Source: Bacteroidota bacterium (GTDB lineage: Bacteria > Bacteroidota > Bacteroidia > Chitinophagales > Saprospiraceae). From it: DNA of 64,000 nucleotides. Position numbers and translations under genes: made by a program. The stretch's first letter is position 1; each line of letters starts with the position of its first letter. Positions 44,978 through 54,555 of the stretch are shown piece after piece. The stretch covers positions 1 to 64,000 of the forward strand of contig JANSWP010000009.1 of the NCBI GenBank assembly GCA_024743405.1, in the 5' to 3' direction. The notes beneath the pieces were generated by a model that was not told the origin of the DNA, did not search any database, and saw only the letters and a program-made list of their open reading frames with translations.

Positions 44978-46399
44978 TTATTGGCTTCCTAAAAAAGTAT
45001 CAACTGCCTTTGCCGCTTCGCGACCTTCGGCAATAGCCCAAACCACTAAAGATTGTCCACGTCTCATATCGCCTGCAGAGAAGATCATCGGGTTTGAAGT
45101 CTGATAATTTTCGGTTTTTATATTACCTCTTTCATCCAAGTCCAAGTCCAATTGGGCGATCATGCCTTTTTTTTGAGGATGCAAAAAACCTGCTGCTAAT
45201 AGTGCTAATTCACAAGGAATCTCTTTCTCTGAGTCTGGTTTTTCTTTAAATGTATATCGACCAGAGGATGTATCTTTTTCCCAAACTAATTCTACCAATT
45301 TTAGCGCTTTCAAATTACCTTGTTCATCACCTACAAATTCTTTGGTATTGATTGCCCACTCGCGATCACAACCCTCCTCATGAGAAGAAGAAGTTCGTAA
45401 AATAAGTGGCCAATTAGGCCAGGTATTCATATCTCGTTCTTGGTTAGGTATAGGCATGATTTCTAATTGAGTAACCGATTTTGCTTTTTGTCGATTGGAA
45501 GTTCCTACACAATCTGCACCTGTATCTCCACCACCAATAACCACTACATTTTTATCTGTCGCAAAAATGTCTTCTCCTGAAACAGGTATATTAGAAACGC
45601 GCCGATTTTGTTGTTCTAAAAAGTCCATAGCGAAATGAACCCCATTCAACTCTCGACCTTTAATCTGTAAATCCCTTGGCACGGTTGATCCTCCACATAG
45701 TACCACACAGTCAAACGCATTCAATAAAACCTTCGGATCAATATTGTCACCGATATGGGCATTTGTTCTAAACTCAATGCCTTCATCTTCCATAATTTTC
45801 ACTCTTCTTTCAATGATCCATTTTTCCAATTTGAAATCAGGAATTCCATATCTTAAAAGCCCTCCAACTTTGTCATTACGCTCAAAAACGGTCACCAAAT
45901 GACCTGCCTGGTTTAATTGGTCAGCTGCCGCCAGACCAGCAGGACCACTTCCTACAACTGCGACTTTTTTTCCCGTTCGAATAACTGGTGGCTCGGCTTT
46001 TATATATCCCATTTCATACGCCTTCTCAGAAATGGACTTCTCGATATGTTCTATTGCGACAGCGGGCTGATTAATGCCCAAAACACAAGCTGCCTCACAA
46101 GGCGCAGGACAAATTCGTCCGGTGAATTCTGGAAAGTTATTCGTCGAACTTAAAATATCGAATGCTTCTTTCCAATCTTCCCGATACACCGCATCATTAA
46201 ACTCTGGAATCACATTGCCCAATGGACAACCATTATGACAAAATGGAACACCACAGTCCATGCATCGTGACGCCTGGTCTATTGTTTTATCTGTCGCAAA
46301 ATCTTGATAAATTTCTTTGTAGTCTTTTAAGCGAGTTTCCACATCTCGGGTAGTGGGGAGCTCTCTTGTATGTTTTAAAAATCCTTTTGGGTCTGCCAT
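44978..46399 (-). CDS. gltD: Glutamate synthase (NADPH) small subunit
   Basis: 473 residues. It transfers electrons from NADPH through FAD and iron-sulfur clusters to the large subunit in glutamate synthesis. The N-terminal ferredoxin-like region has the cysteine clusters CMDCGVPFCHNGCPLGN and CPAPCEAACVLG. The FAD site is VAVVGSGPAGLAAA (about 149-162), and the NADPH site is VVVIGGGDTGADCVG (about 284-298). The length matches the family. Its partner gltB lies upstream on the same strand but is separated by an oppositely oriented lipoprotein gene, so the two are probably not in a single operon. Confidence 0.95.
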   Translation of the reverse strand: MADPKGFLKHTRELPTTRDVETRLKDYKEIYQDFATDKTIDQASRCMDCGVPFCHNGCPLGNVIPEFNDAVYREDWKEAFDILSSTNNFPEFTGRICPAPCEAACVLGINQPAVAIEHIEKSISEKAYEMGYIKAEPPVIRTGKKVAVVGSGPAGLAAADQLNQAGHLVTVFERNDKVGGLLRYGIPDFKLEKWIIERRVKIMEDEGIEFRTNAHIGDNIDPKVLLNAFDCVVLCGGSTVPRDLQIKGRELNGVHFAMDFLEQQNRRVSNIPVSGEDIFATDKNVVVIGGGDTGADCVGTSNRQKAKSVTQLEIMPIPNQERDMNTWPNWPLILRTSSSHEEGCDREWAINTKEFVGDEQGNLKALKLVELVWEKDTSSGRYTFKEKPDSEKEIPCELALLAAGFLHPQKKGMIAQLDLDLDERGNIKTENYQTSNPMIFSAGDMRRGQSLVVWAIAEGREAAKAVDTFLGSQ

Positions 46400-46517
46400 A
46401 TGAATGCTGATTTTGATGGATGATTTTTTCTGAGGTAAATGTTAAAATTTATAATCGTTTATCAAATCTGTTATTTTTCCGTTTAGGAGTTATAATTTGA
46501 CTAAACCTACTTTCAAA

Positions 46518-46991
46518 ATGAAGAACTTTATCTACGCACTTTTTGCTTTTTTTGTATTTATTTCCTGTCAATCTGAAACAACTGTGGATTCTATTCCAGA
46601 AGTTGAAGCTGCAAAGATGGAATTCGTTTCAACTCCTGATGCAATACATTATTATGCGGTTGTATTAACAGGTTTAACTGGATCTAATAATTCCTTTCCA
46701 ACGGGATTGAAAGAACAATTTTCGGAATATCATAATTCAAATTTTGCCGATTCGAAATTGCGCATCTCGAATATTTATCTGGGTGATGATAAAATGCCAA
46801 TGTTAGTTATTCGCCGTTTTCAAACTGAAACAGAAGCGAATGATTACCATCAAAAATTTGTTCAAGACACAAAATCTCTATTTCAAAATGATTGGGAAAT
46901 GAAGTCTTTTCCTATTTCACATATTAACTATCGAACTTTGCTTAAATCGAAAAGTGCTGCTGGATATTTGAAGTATTATCAAAATAAATAA
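46518..46991 (+). CDS. Small lipoprotein, unknown function
   Basis: 157 residues with a lipoprotein signal (MKNFIYALFAFFVFISCQ, lipobox FISC with the lipidated Cys at about 17). The mature domain reads YYAVVLTGLTGSNN..., LRISNIYLGDDKMPMLVIRRFQTETEANDYHQKF. This is an alpha/beta pattern recalling the ferredoxin-like domains at the C-terminal end of Bacteroidota gliding/T9SS proteins of the SprE/PorW type; I offer that only as a weak resemblance. The ATG at 46518 is preferred over a TTG at 46497. It lies between gltB and gltD on the opposite strand and ends 17 nt from the gltB stop. Confidence 0.65.
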   Translation: MKNFIYALFAFFVFISCQSETTVDSIPEVEAAKMEFVSTPDAIHYYAVVLTGLTGSNNSFPTGLKEQFSEYHNSNFADSKLRISNIYLGDDKMPMLVIRRFQTETEANDYHQKFVQDTKSLFQNDWEMKSFPISHINYRTLLKSKSAAGYLKYYQNK

Positions 46992-47008
46992 ACCTTAAAA
47001 CACGCTCT

Positions 47009-50000
47009 TTAAACCACCGTTTCAACGGTGGTTTTTTTTGCCTTAATACGCTTTTTTTTCTCTTCCAAAGCTCGCTTGTAATCTCTCGGCATCACCTTTA
47101 CAAAATGCTTTTTAGCATTGTCCCAATCATTTAAAATGTTCAATGCATGCTTGCTAGCAGTATAAGTAAAATGATTTCTAACCATCGTTCTAACTAATTC
47201 TACATCTTCCTTTTCCATAGGATCTAGGTCAATCATTTCGGGATTTACCTTTCCTTCAAAGGAGTTGTTTTTATCAAAAATATAGGCAATTCCACCACTC
47301 ATCCCCGCCCCGAAATTTTTACCAGTTTCTCCTAAAATTATCACTCGCCCACCTGTCATATATTCACAAGCATGGTCACCAGTACCTTCAACTACGGCTC
47401 GAACTCCACTATTTCTTACACAAAATCTTTCGCCGGCCATGCCTTTGATATAAGCTTCACCTGATGTCGCTCCATAGAAAGCGACATTTCCGATAATAAT
47501 ATTTTTATGTGGTTCGAAGGTCGCATCGCGGTCAGGTGAGGCGATCAAAACAGCACCAGAAAGCCCTTTTCCGAAATAATCATTTGCCTCACCTTCGAGT
47601 GTAAATTCAACTCCTTTTGCTGTAAAAGCCCCAAAACTTTGACCCGCTGAACCTCTAAACCGAAATCGAATGGTTCCATCTGGCAAACCTTTTCCACCAT
47701 ATTTTTTAGAAATTTCATGTGACAACATTGCACCAACGGCTCTATCGGTATTGATGATTGGGAAAGTGGTTTCAATAGATTGTCCTGAATCAAGCGCTGG
47801 GCGCGCATAGCGAATTAATTTTTTATCTAGCACATTTGAAATGCCATGGTCTTGTGCGATTTGTTTGTATTGTCCAATTTTCTCATCTGCAGGTTCTTTA
47901 TATAAGATTGGACTCAAATCGATGTGCTTTAATTTCCAATGTGTGATACCTTTTTTCGCTTTTAGCATTTCTACTTTTCCAACCATTTCATTGACGGTTC
48001 TATAGCCCAACTCCGCCATGATTTCCCGTAATTCTTCAGCAAGAAAAGTGAAAAAATTAATGACATGCTCTGGTTTCCCTGTGAATCGCTTTCTTAATTC
48101 AGGGTCTTGGGTTGCGATTCCTACAGGGCAGGTATTGGCATGGCATTTTCGCATCATAATACAGCCTTCGACGATTAAAGCAGCTGTTGCGACACCCCAT
48201 TCTTCGGCACCCAAAAGCGCTGCCATAGCGAGGTCTCGACCTGTCAAAATTTTACCATCAGTTTGTAAGGTGACACGATCGCGAAGCCTATTTTTTACCA
48301 AAGTTTGATGAGATTCCGCCAAACCTAATTCCCATGGAAGCCCCGCATGACGAATAGAAGACAGGGGAGAAGCGCCTGTTCCACCATTGTCGCCGGATAT
48401 CAAAATCGCGTCAGCATGTGCTTTAGCGACTCCCGAAGCGATGATTCCAACTCCTGCTTTAGAGACTAATTTTACATTGATTCGAGCCGAGGAATTAGCA
48501 TTTTTTAAATCAAAAATCAACTGTGCTAAATCTTCAATCGAATAAATATCATGATGTGGTGGCGGAGAAATTAAACCCACCCCAGGGGTTGAATGTCGAA
48601 CTCGACCAATCCAATCATTTACCTTATGACCTGGCAATTGACCACCTTCTCCTGGTTTTGCGCCCTGTGCCATTTTAATTTGTAATTCGGTTGCATTGGC
48701 TAGGTAATGACTTGTTACTCCAAATCGTCCTGAGGCAATTTGTTTGATCGCTGAGCGTTCCCAATCTCCATTTTCTTTTTTGATAAATCGGCTTTCGTCT
48801 TCGCCACCTTCACCGCTATTACTTTTGCCGCCTATTCGATTCATGGCAATTGCCAGAGTCGTATGCGCTTCATGTGAGATAGATCCAAATGACATCGCCC
48901 CTGTGGCGAATCTTGGTAAAATATCCTCTACAGATTCGACTTCATCTATTGGTACGGACTTCCCTTTTCGGAAGGTCAATAACCCACGCAAAGTCATCAC
49001 TTTTTCACTTTGTTCATTAACTGCCTTTGAATATTTTTTGAAAGTTGGATAGTCACCCAATCGAGTTGCATATTGTAATAAATGTATTGTTTTTGGATTT
49101 AAAAGGTGCGCTTCGCCATCTCTCTTCCATTGATATATACCACCCATTTCCAGTTTAGGTTTGGTTCCTTTAATTTTTGGAAAAGCGATTTTATGTTTCA
49201 TCAAAACCTCTTTGGCTAGGTCGTTAAAGCTCAATCCTTGAATTCGAGAAACGGAACTTTTGAAACATTTTTCAACTACTTCCTCACTTAATCCTAATAT
49301 TTCAAAAACCTGTGCGCCATGGTAAGATTGAACGGTGGAAATACCGATTTTAGACATAATCTTCAATAGCCCTTTTCCGATGGCTTTGTTATATATTTTA
49401 AATGGGTCTTGAGTAGTTTTTCCATTCAATTGCTCATGAAAAATGCCTTTTTCTTTCAACTGTGATATTGTCTCATAAGCCACATAAGCATTAACCGCAT
49501 TGGCACCATAACCAATTAAAGTGGCAAAATGATGTGTTTCGCGAACTTCACCCGACTCAATTACTAAAGAAGTTTTCATTCTCAAACCTGTCTCAATTAA
49601 ATGATGGTGGATCGCGCCTGTGGCCATCAAAGCTGGTATTGGGGCAAACTCTTGACTCACATTTTTGTCAGATAAAATCAAAATATTGACGCCATTTCTG
49701 GTTAAATCTTCCGCTTCGGCACAGATTGCATCCAATGCAGCCCTCAATCTTCCCTCTTGGTTATCTGCTTTGAAAACGATGTCAATTTGCCCTGTTTTAA
49801 AGTCAGGGTGACTCAGGTTTTTTAATTTTTGTAAATGGTCATTTGTTAAGATAGGAGAATCCAGATGAATAAACTTTGCATGATTTTCAGATTGTTCTAA
49901 AATATTACCTGAACCTCCCAACATGGTAAAAAGAGACATTACCGACCGCTCTCGAATTGGGTCAATTGGCGGATTGGTGACTTGGGCAAAAAGCTGTTTG

Positions 50001-51550
50001 AAATAATTGGCTAGATGCTGAGAATGTTGAGACAAAACGGCCAAAGGCCAATCAGCCCCCATGGATCCAATTGGGTCTTTCCCCTCTTGAACCATGGGCG
50101 CAATGATCATTTTCAAATCTTCTCTGGAATAACCAAATAGATTTTGTTTTTGAACTAGCGTGACTTTATTTTCTTCTTTAATTGAATCTGTGTTGATTTT
50201 TAAATCATCAATTTTCAAGCGGTTATTTTCTAACCAATCTCTATAAGGACCTCTTTGACAGACAATTCGTTTCAGTTCTTCATCACCAATGATCCGATTT
50301 TCTTCTAAATCTGCAATCAACATTTTCCCTGGCTGAAGACGACCTTTTAACACTATGGTAGATTGGTCTATTGGCAATGCACCTGCTTCTGAGGCGAGGT
50401 AAAGGGTATTATCATCCGTCAGACAATATCTTGAAGGGCGAAGCCCATTTCTATCTAAAGTGGCTCCAACTAAAATTCCATCAGTAAAGCAAATCGAGGC
50501 AGGTCCATCCCATGCCTCCATCATGGTCTTATGATATTCGTAAAAGGCTTTTTTGTAGTTAGCCATTTGATCATTATGTTGCCACGCCTCCGGAACCATC
50601 ATCATTAAAGCATGCGGTAATGTGCGGCCACTTAAAACCAAAAACTCCAGAGCATTGTCAAAACTACCTGAATCTGAATGTCCTATTCCGATGATTGGCT
50701 TAAGCTTTTCGAGCTCATCTTCTGAGAAAAGATTGGTTTTTAAGAGGTGTTCCTTTGCTTTCCACCAGTTTACATTTCCATTTATGGTATTGATTTCACC
50801 ATTATGGGCAATATATCGAAAAGGTTGAGCTAATTTCCATTTAGGAACCGTATTGGTTGAAAATCGAGAGTGTACCAAAGCAATCGCCGATTCAAATAAT
50901 TCATCCTGCAAATCTGGAAAATAGGGTCGAACCTGGCCCGTTGTGAATTGTCCTTTGTAAACCACCGTTTTATAAGAAAAAGAAGTAATATAAAAATTGT
51001 CTTTTGCCTGAGGGAAAGTGATATGTATATTGTGAGTTGCAAATTTTCGAAGTACGAACAATCGCCGTTCCAACTGCTTCCTGTCCATTTCGGTTTTGGG
51101 TTTCACAAAAACATGCTCCATTCTTGGCTCAACTTTTACTGCACTGTTTCCCAATTCTTCATTGTCAGTTGGTATTTTTCGATAATCCAATAATTCAAAG
51201 CCTAGTTCGTCGATATAATCATTGAATAAAACGCGGCATTGAGTTCGAAGTACTCTGTCTTTTGGGAAAAAAACAGTTCCGACACCGTACTTCCCAAATT
51301 CAGGCAATTCAAACCCTATTTCCCGGGCTTTTTTTGCGAAAAATTTATGAGGTGTTTGCAAAAGAATACCTGCGCCATCTCCTGTGTTTTCTTCATATCC
51401 GCATGCACCACGATGTTCCATATTGTGAAGCATCGTCAAAGCTTCTTCAACTATTTTGTGAGATTTATTGCCATTGAGATTGGTTATCATTCCTATTCCA
51501 CAAGCATCTTTTTCTAATTGTGGAATGTAAAGTCCTTTCTTATTCTGCAT
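47009..51550 (-). CDS. gltB: Glutamate synthase (NADPH) large subunit
   Basis: About 1513 residues. It makes two glutamates from glutamine and 2-oxoglutarate. Order: class II glutamine amidotransferase domain with nucleophile Cys17 (EKDACGIG), normally exposed by propeptide removal; central domain; FMN-binding domain (about 850-1200) with the [3Fe-4S] motif CIMMRKCHANTC (C-x5-C-x4-C); and the C-terminal GXGXG beta-helix (about 1250-1500). I chose the start at 51550 (MQNKKGLYIP) because it gives the short propeptide seen in the family; an ATG at 51613 would add 21 residues. The last codons overlap the stem of a terminator for the convergent lipoprotein gene. Confidence 0.95.
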   Translation of the reverse strand: MQNKKGLYIPQLEKDACGIGMITNLNGNKSHKIVEEALTMLHNMEHRGACGYEENTGDGAGILLQTPHKFFAKKAREIGFELPEFGKYGVGTVFFPKDRVLRTQCRVLFNDYIDELGFELLDYRKIPTDNEELGNSAVKVEPRMEHVFVKPKTEMDRKQLERRLFVLRKFATHNIHITFPQAKDNFYITSFSYKTVVYKGQFTTGQVRPYFPDLQDELFESAIALVHSRFSTNTVPKWKLAQPFRYIAHNGEINTINGNVNWWKAKEHLLKTNLFSEDELEKLKPIIGIGHSDSGSFDNALEFLVLSGRTLPHALMMMVPEAWQHNDQMANYKKAFYEYHKTMMEAWDGPASICFTDGILVGATLDRNGLRPSRYCLTDDNTLYLASEAGALPIDQSTIVLKGRLQPGKMLIADLEENRIIGDEELKRIVCQRGPYRDWLENNRLKIDDLKINTDSIKEENKVTLVQKQNLFGYSREDLKMIIAPMVQEGKDPIGSMGADWPLAVLSQHSQHLANYFKQLFAQVTNPPIDPIRERSVMSLFTMLGGSGNILEQSENHAKFIHLDSPILTNDHLQKLKNLSHPDFKTGQIDIVFKADNQEGRLRAALDAICAEAEDLTRNGVNILILSDKNVSQEFAPIPALMATGAIHHHLIETGLRMKTSLVIESGEVRETHHFATLIGYGANAVNAYVAYETISQLKEKGIFHEQLNGKTTQDPFKIYNKAIGKGLLKIMSKIGISTVQSYHGAQVFEILGLSEEVVEKCFKSSVSRIQGLSFNDLAKEVLMKHKIAFPKIKGTKPKLEMGGIYQWKRDGEAHLLNPKTIHLLQYATRLGDYPTFKKYSKAVNEQSEKVMTLRGLLTFRKGKSVPIDEVESVEDILPRFATGAMSFGSISHEAHTTLAIAMNRIGGKSNSGEGGEDESRFIKKENGDWERSAIKQIASGRFGVTSHYLANATELQIKMAQGAKPGEGGQLPGHKVNDWIGRVRHSTPGVGLISPPPHHDIYSIEDLAQLIFDLKNANSSARINVKLVSKAGVGIIASGVAKAHADAILISGDNGGTGASPLSSIRHAGLPWELGLAESHQTLVKNRLRDRVTLQTDGKILTGRDLAMAALLGAEEWGVATAALIVEGCIMMRKCHANTCPVGIATQDPELRKRFTGKPEHVINFFTFLAEELREIMAELGYRTVNEMVGKVEMLKAKKGITHWKLKHIDLSPILYKEPADEKIGQYKQIAQDHGISNVLDKKLIRYARPALDSGQSIETTFPIINTDRAVGAMLSHEISKKYGGKGLPDGTIRFRFRGSAGQSFGAFTAKGVEFTLEGEANDYFGKGLSGAVLIASPDRDATFEPHKNIIIGNVAFYGATSGEAYIKGMAGERFCVRNSGVRAVVEGTGDHACEYMTGGRVIILGETGKNFGAGMSGGIAYIFDKNNSFEGKVNPEMIDLDPMEKEDVELVRTMVRNHFTYTASKHALNILNDWDNAKKHFVKVMPRDYKRALEEKKKRIKAKKTTVETVV
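47011..47039 (+). terminator. Terminator encoded inside the gltB 3' end
   Basis: Perfect 10-bp stem (47011-47020 with 47025-47034, aaaccaccgt / acggtggttt), a 4-nt loop and a run of eight T. It would end the lipoprotein transcript. On the minus strand the same bases encode the final TTVETVV and stop of gltB, so the terminator and the coding sequence overlap. Confidence 0.8.
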
Positions 51551-52164
51551 CGGTTTATATGTAAAAATGTTATTGCTTTTAGCCCCGTTAATTGAACGGG
51601 GAAAAATTGGCAAGGAAATTCAATTTGGAAAGCTCCGATTAGAAAATGGAGATTCAAAGAATTAAGGTTAGGGACGTCTTTAGAATAATCGGTGGACAAA
51701 GGTAATGCCATTGTCTGCGTATATGCAATTGTGAAATTGGTAATGTATCATGTTTTTCATTGAAAATATTTCAAAAATTACGACATCCAAATTTTTTTTT
51801 AATAATTCATGTTTCATATTTTGACATAAAATTTGTGTCAAAAGGCTATTTCAAACAATTATTTTCCTTCAAAATGCTTGTTTTTATACATTTATTTGGA
51901 ATCATCTAAGTTGATCTCATTTTAAAACTGATGGCTGCCCACCGACTTCTAAACTCGGCTTTGTTATTGTAACTTTGTGATTGTAAAGAAGTTACATTTA
52001 ACAACTTTCTTAAAGTTTTTCTATACTTATATAAATAGCTATTTTCTTTACAGTCCTACCACAACCATATTGTATAAATAAAGTCAGCGCCACAATGACT
52101 TTATTAGTTTGAAACTCAAACTTTCCATATTCACAAAATTTTCTAACTCAAAACGAAACGTGTT
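51551..52164. other. Divergent gap between gltB and glnK (614 bp), no gene seen
   Basis: A+T-rich DNA that should carry promoters for gltB (minus) and glnK (plus), two nitrogen-assimilation genes. No ORF, hairpin or recognisable NtrC/sigma-54 site was found. Shared regulation by nitrogen status is possible but not shown by any motif I can see. Confidence 0.45.
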
Positions 52165-52503
52165 ATGAAAAAAATAGAAGCAATTATTCGATTAAATCGA
52201 TTCGATATTGTTCGTGATGCACTAGCAGATATTGGCGTAAAATTTTTCACACTTCAAGAGGTTAAAGGATTTGGTTTGCAAAGGGGCAAACAGATGGTTT
52301 ATAGAGGTAGTGTTTATGATTCCGATTATATAGCTAGGTTGCAACTCAACATTTTAACTACGGATGAAAAAGTAAATGGAATCGTCGATGCCATATTAGA
52401 ATCAGGGCGAACAGGTGAAATTGGCGACGGCAAAATTGTCGTTTTAGATGTCAATCAGGTCATCAGAATTAGAAACGGCGAAACGGCTGATCACGCAGTT
52501 TAA
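52165..52503 (+). CDS. glnK: PII nitrogen-regulatory protein
   Basis: 112-residue trimeric signal protein that reports 2-oxoglutarate and ATP/ADP status. The T-loop segment keeps Tyr46 and Tyr51 (MVYRGSVYDSDY), the site uridylylated in proteobacteria, and the B-loop TGEIGDGKI is intact. Between the conserved G37 and Tyr46 the loop reads GLQRGKQM, somewhat unlike the usual GRQKGH. Adjacency to the ammonium transporter gene (208 bp downstream) favours GlnK, which plugs Amt, over a GlnB assignment. Confidence 0.9.
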   Translation: MKKIEAIIRLNRFDIVRDALADIGVKFFTLQEVKGFGLQRGKQMVYRGSVYDSDYIARLQLNILTTDEKVNGIVDAILESGRTGEIGDGKIVVLDVNQVIRIRNGETADHAV

Positions 52504-52711
52504 TCTGTTGAAAATCAAAATCTTAATTTTTTTAATTTCGGGGATAAGCAACTAAATTTCTGAAAAATGGCTGTTTATTTCTGATAGATTATTTAACTTT
52601 TATTGATCCTTTTTCAATAAAAGGAATAATTCAAACTCACCAAATTCTAACTGTCTTATAGACAGGTTTAGGGTCTAGACTTTATTTTTTAATCTTAAAA
52701 ATTTTAGAGCA

Positions 52712-53962
52712 ATGAACGAAGCGTTATATACAGTAAATAACTTATGGATTTTAATAGCAACAGTGCTAGTTTTTATAATGCATCTGGGCTTCGCAACTTT
52801 AGAAGCTGGTTTTGTACAAAAGAAAAATACAGTTAATATTCTTTTTAAAAACTGTATGATTATAGCCATTGGACTTATAACCTATTGTTTGATAGGTTTC
52901 AATTTAATGTACCCAGGTGGTGATGGAGGTGGGTTTATTGGTTTTGCTGGTTTTGGTTTAAGCCTTCCTGAAGGCGCTGCTGGTGGAATCGAATATGCAG
53001 ATGGAGCTTATCATTACTATTCAGATTTTATATTCCAGGCGATGTTTGCCGCTACTTGTGCGACGATTGTTTCAGGTGCAGTTGCGGAGCGAATTAAACT
53101 AATGCCGTTTTTAGTTTTCACCATTTTGTTTGTTATGATTTCTTACCCGATCACAGGTATGTGGAAATGGGGTGCAGGATGGTTAGACGCAATGGGTTTT
53201 TATGATTTTGCAGGCTCTACCATAGTCCATAGCGTAGGTGGGTGGGGTGCCTTAGCAGGTATTATTTTACTCGGAGCGAGAAAAGGGAAATATACTAAAA
53301 AAGGAATCAAACCAATACCTGGGCACAGTATCCCATTAGCAACCTTAGGTGTATTTTTATTATGGTTCGGATGGTTTGGGTTTAACGGTGGATCGGTCCT
53401 TTCTGCGGATCCTTCCAGTGTCGGTTTGGTATTTGTGACGACCAGTTTAGCTGCAGCAGCGGGAGCAATAGGCGCTTTTTTCGTTTCTTATTGGATGTTC
53501 AAATCACATGATTTATCAATGGTATTGAATGGCATTTTGGGTGGTTTAGTAGGGATTACAGCAGGTGCAGATGTGGTTTCGGTTACTTCTGCCTTAGTTA
53601 TCGGATTGATCGCAGGATCTATTATTCCTCTTTCGGTTGTCTTTTTTGATCGCTATTTAAAATTGGATGATCCCGTAGGTGCGACTTCGGTACACCTCGT
53701 TTGTGGTATTTGGGGAACGCTAGCTGTTGGTATTTTTGGTATCGGCGAATTCTCTTTCATCACACAATTAATAGGGGTAGCTTCTATTGGATTATTCACC
53801 TTTATTTTTGCTTTTGGTGTTTTTTATGTTCTGAAAGTAACTGTAGGTATCCGTGTTACAGAAGAAGAAGAGGTAAAAGGTTTGGATTTAGCGGAACATG
53901 ATATGCCTGCATATCCTGAATTTGAATCTCAATCATCGCCCTATGAATTGGCGATAAAATAA
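52712..53962 (+). CDS. amt: Ammonium transporter
   Basis: 416 residues and 11 predicted membrane segments, carrying NH4+/NH3 across the inner membrane. Key Amt residues are present: Asp165 and His173 in DFAGSTIVHSVGG, and the second pore His in GATSVHLVCG. The cytosolic C-terminal tail is short and acidic (VTEEEEVKGLDLAEHD), the surface that PII contacts. It follows glnK and precedes an outer membrane barrel gene. The start has little N-terminal signal sequence, as in many bacterial Amt proteins. Confidence 0.93.
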   Translation: MNEALYTVNNLWILIATVLVFIMHLGFATLEAGFVQKKNTVNILFKNCMIIAIGLITYCLIGFNLMYPGGDGGGFIGFAGFGLSLPEGAAGGIEYADGAYHYYSDFIFQAMFAATCATIVSGAVAERIKLMPFLVFTILFVMISYPITGMWKWGAGWLDAMGFYDFAGSTIVHSVGGWGALAGIILLGARKGKYTKKGIKPIPGHSIPLATLGVFLLWFGWFGFNGGSVLSADPSSVGLVFVTTSLAAAAGAIGAFFVSYWMFKSHDLSMVLNGILGGLVGITAGADVVSVTSALVIGLIAGSIIPLSVVFFDRYLKLDDPVGATSVHLVCGIWGTLAVGIFGIGEFSFITQLIGVASIGLFTFIFAFGVFYVLKVTVGIRVTEEEEVKGLDLAEHDMPAYPEFESQSSPYELAIK

Positions 53963-53987
53963 TCAATTAATTAACTGATAAAAAAAA

Positions 53988-54012
53988 TGAGGCATCGAAA
54001 AACGATGCCTCA
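53988..54012. terminator. Hairpin after amt
   Basis: Perfect 10-bp stem (tgaggcatcg / cgatgcctca) with a 5-nt loop, flanked by A-runs on both sides of the plus strand. A T-run follows it only on the minus strand, so it is not a classical terminator for amt although its position fits one. Confidence 0.55.
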
Positions 54013-54408
54013 AAAAAATTGAAAACGGAAGATTCCGCATTCAACTATTGCAACTCAAAATTAAAACAAACTTTTCTCTTAGACTATGATTTAGAGCGTT
54101 GTTTTTGTTCCATTTGATTAATGGATTAAAATAACGATTACGCATCCTGTCAATTTAGGATATTCTAAGTCGAGTTTTTCGAATTTTTTTGGGTCTTCCG
54201 TTTTTGATTTCCTCACATTAAATCAAGGTTTTTTTGATCAAGAATGAACCTTCATTCTAGTGGGAGGGATAGGTGATCTTACATAGACTGGCTATATCAA
54301 TATTTGGTAATTATGTAATTCCGTTTTACCAGACTATTGGCAGTCGAGTGATGATAACCAAATCATTATTAGGGATTAGGAAAAAAATAACCTACCCATT
54401 TCACTTGC

Positions 54409-54491
54409 TCTTTTTCCTTCCATTTTCGTTAAAAATACTCGCCATACCTATGGGTATGTCTGCGTTTTTTGCCTCGACTGAAGAAAAAATA
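54409..54491. repeat. Segment related to the core of the MITE at 26553
   Basis: Aligns by eye with 26590-26674: ctctttttccttcc against atctttttccctcc, the central 6-bp hairpin, then gcctcgactgaagaaaaaat against gcctcgtctgagaaaaaaat. The hairpin bases differ (catacc/ggtatg here, cgtacc/ggtacg there) but pairing is kept. The terminal repeats are not recognisable here. Confidence 0.55.
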
Positions 54492-54555
54492 GCTGTGCAA
54501 AATTTGGGTGCCTTATTTATTTCCTGCTCCCATAACTCAAAAAAATATTCGAATT

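Larger units (their letters stand above)
53963..54555. other. 593-bp gap after amt with a repeat-like segment
   Basis: Contains the post-amt hairpin and, at about 54409-54491, a segment similar to the centre of the MITE at 26553. That segment has a T-rich arm, a hairpin catacc-tatg-ggtatg at 54443-54458, and gcctcgactgaagaaaaaat. A 119-codon ORF across the area (from 54273) has hydrophobic chance-like composition and is not accepted. Confidence 0.5.
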
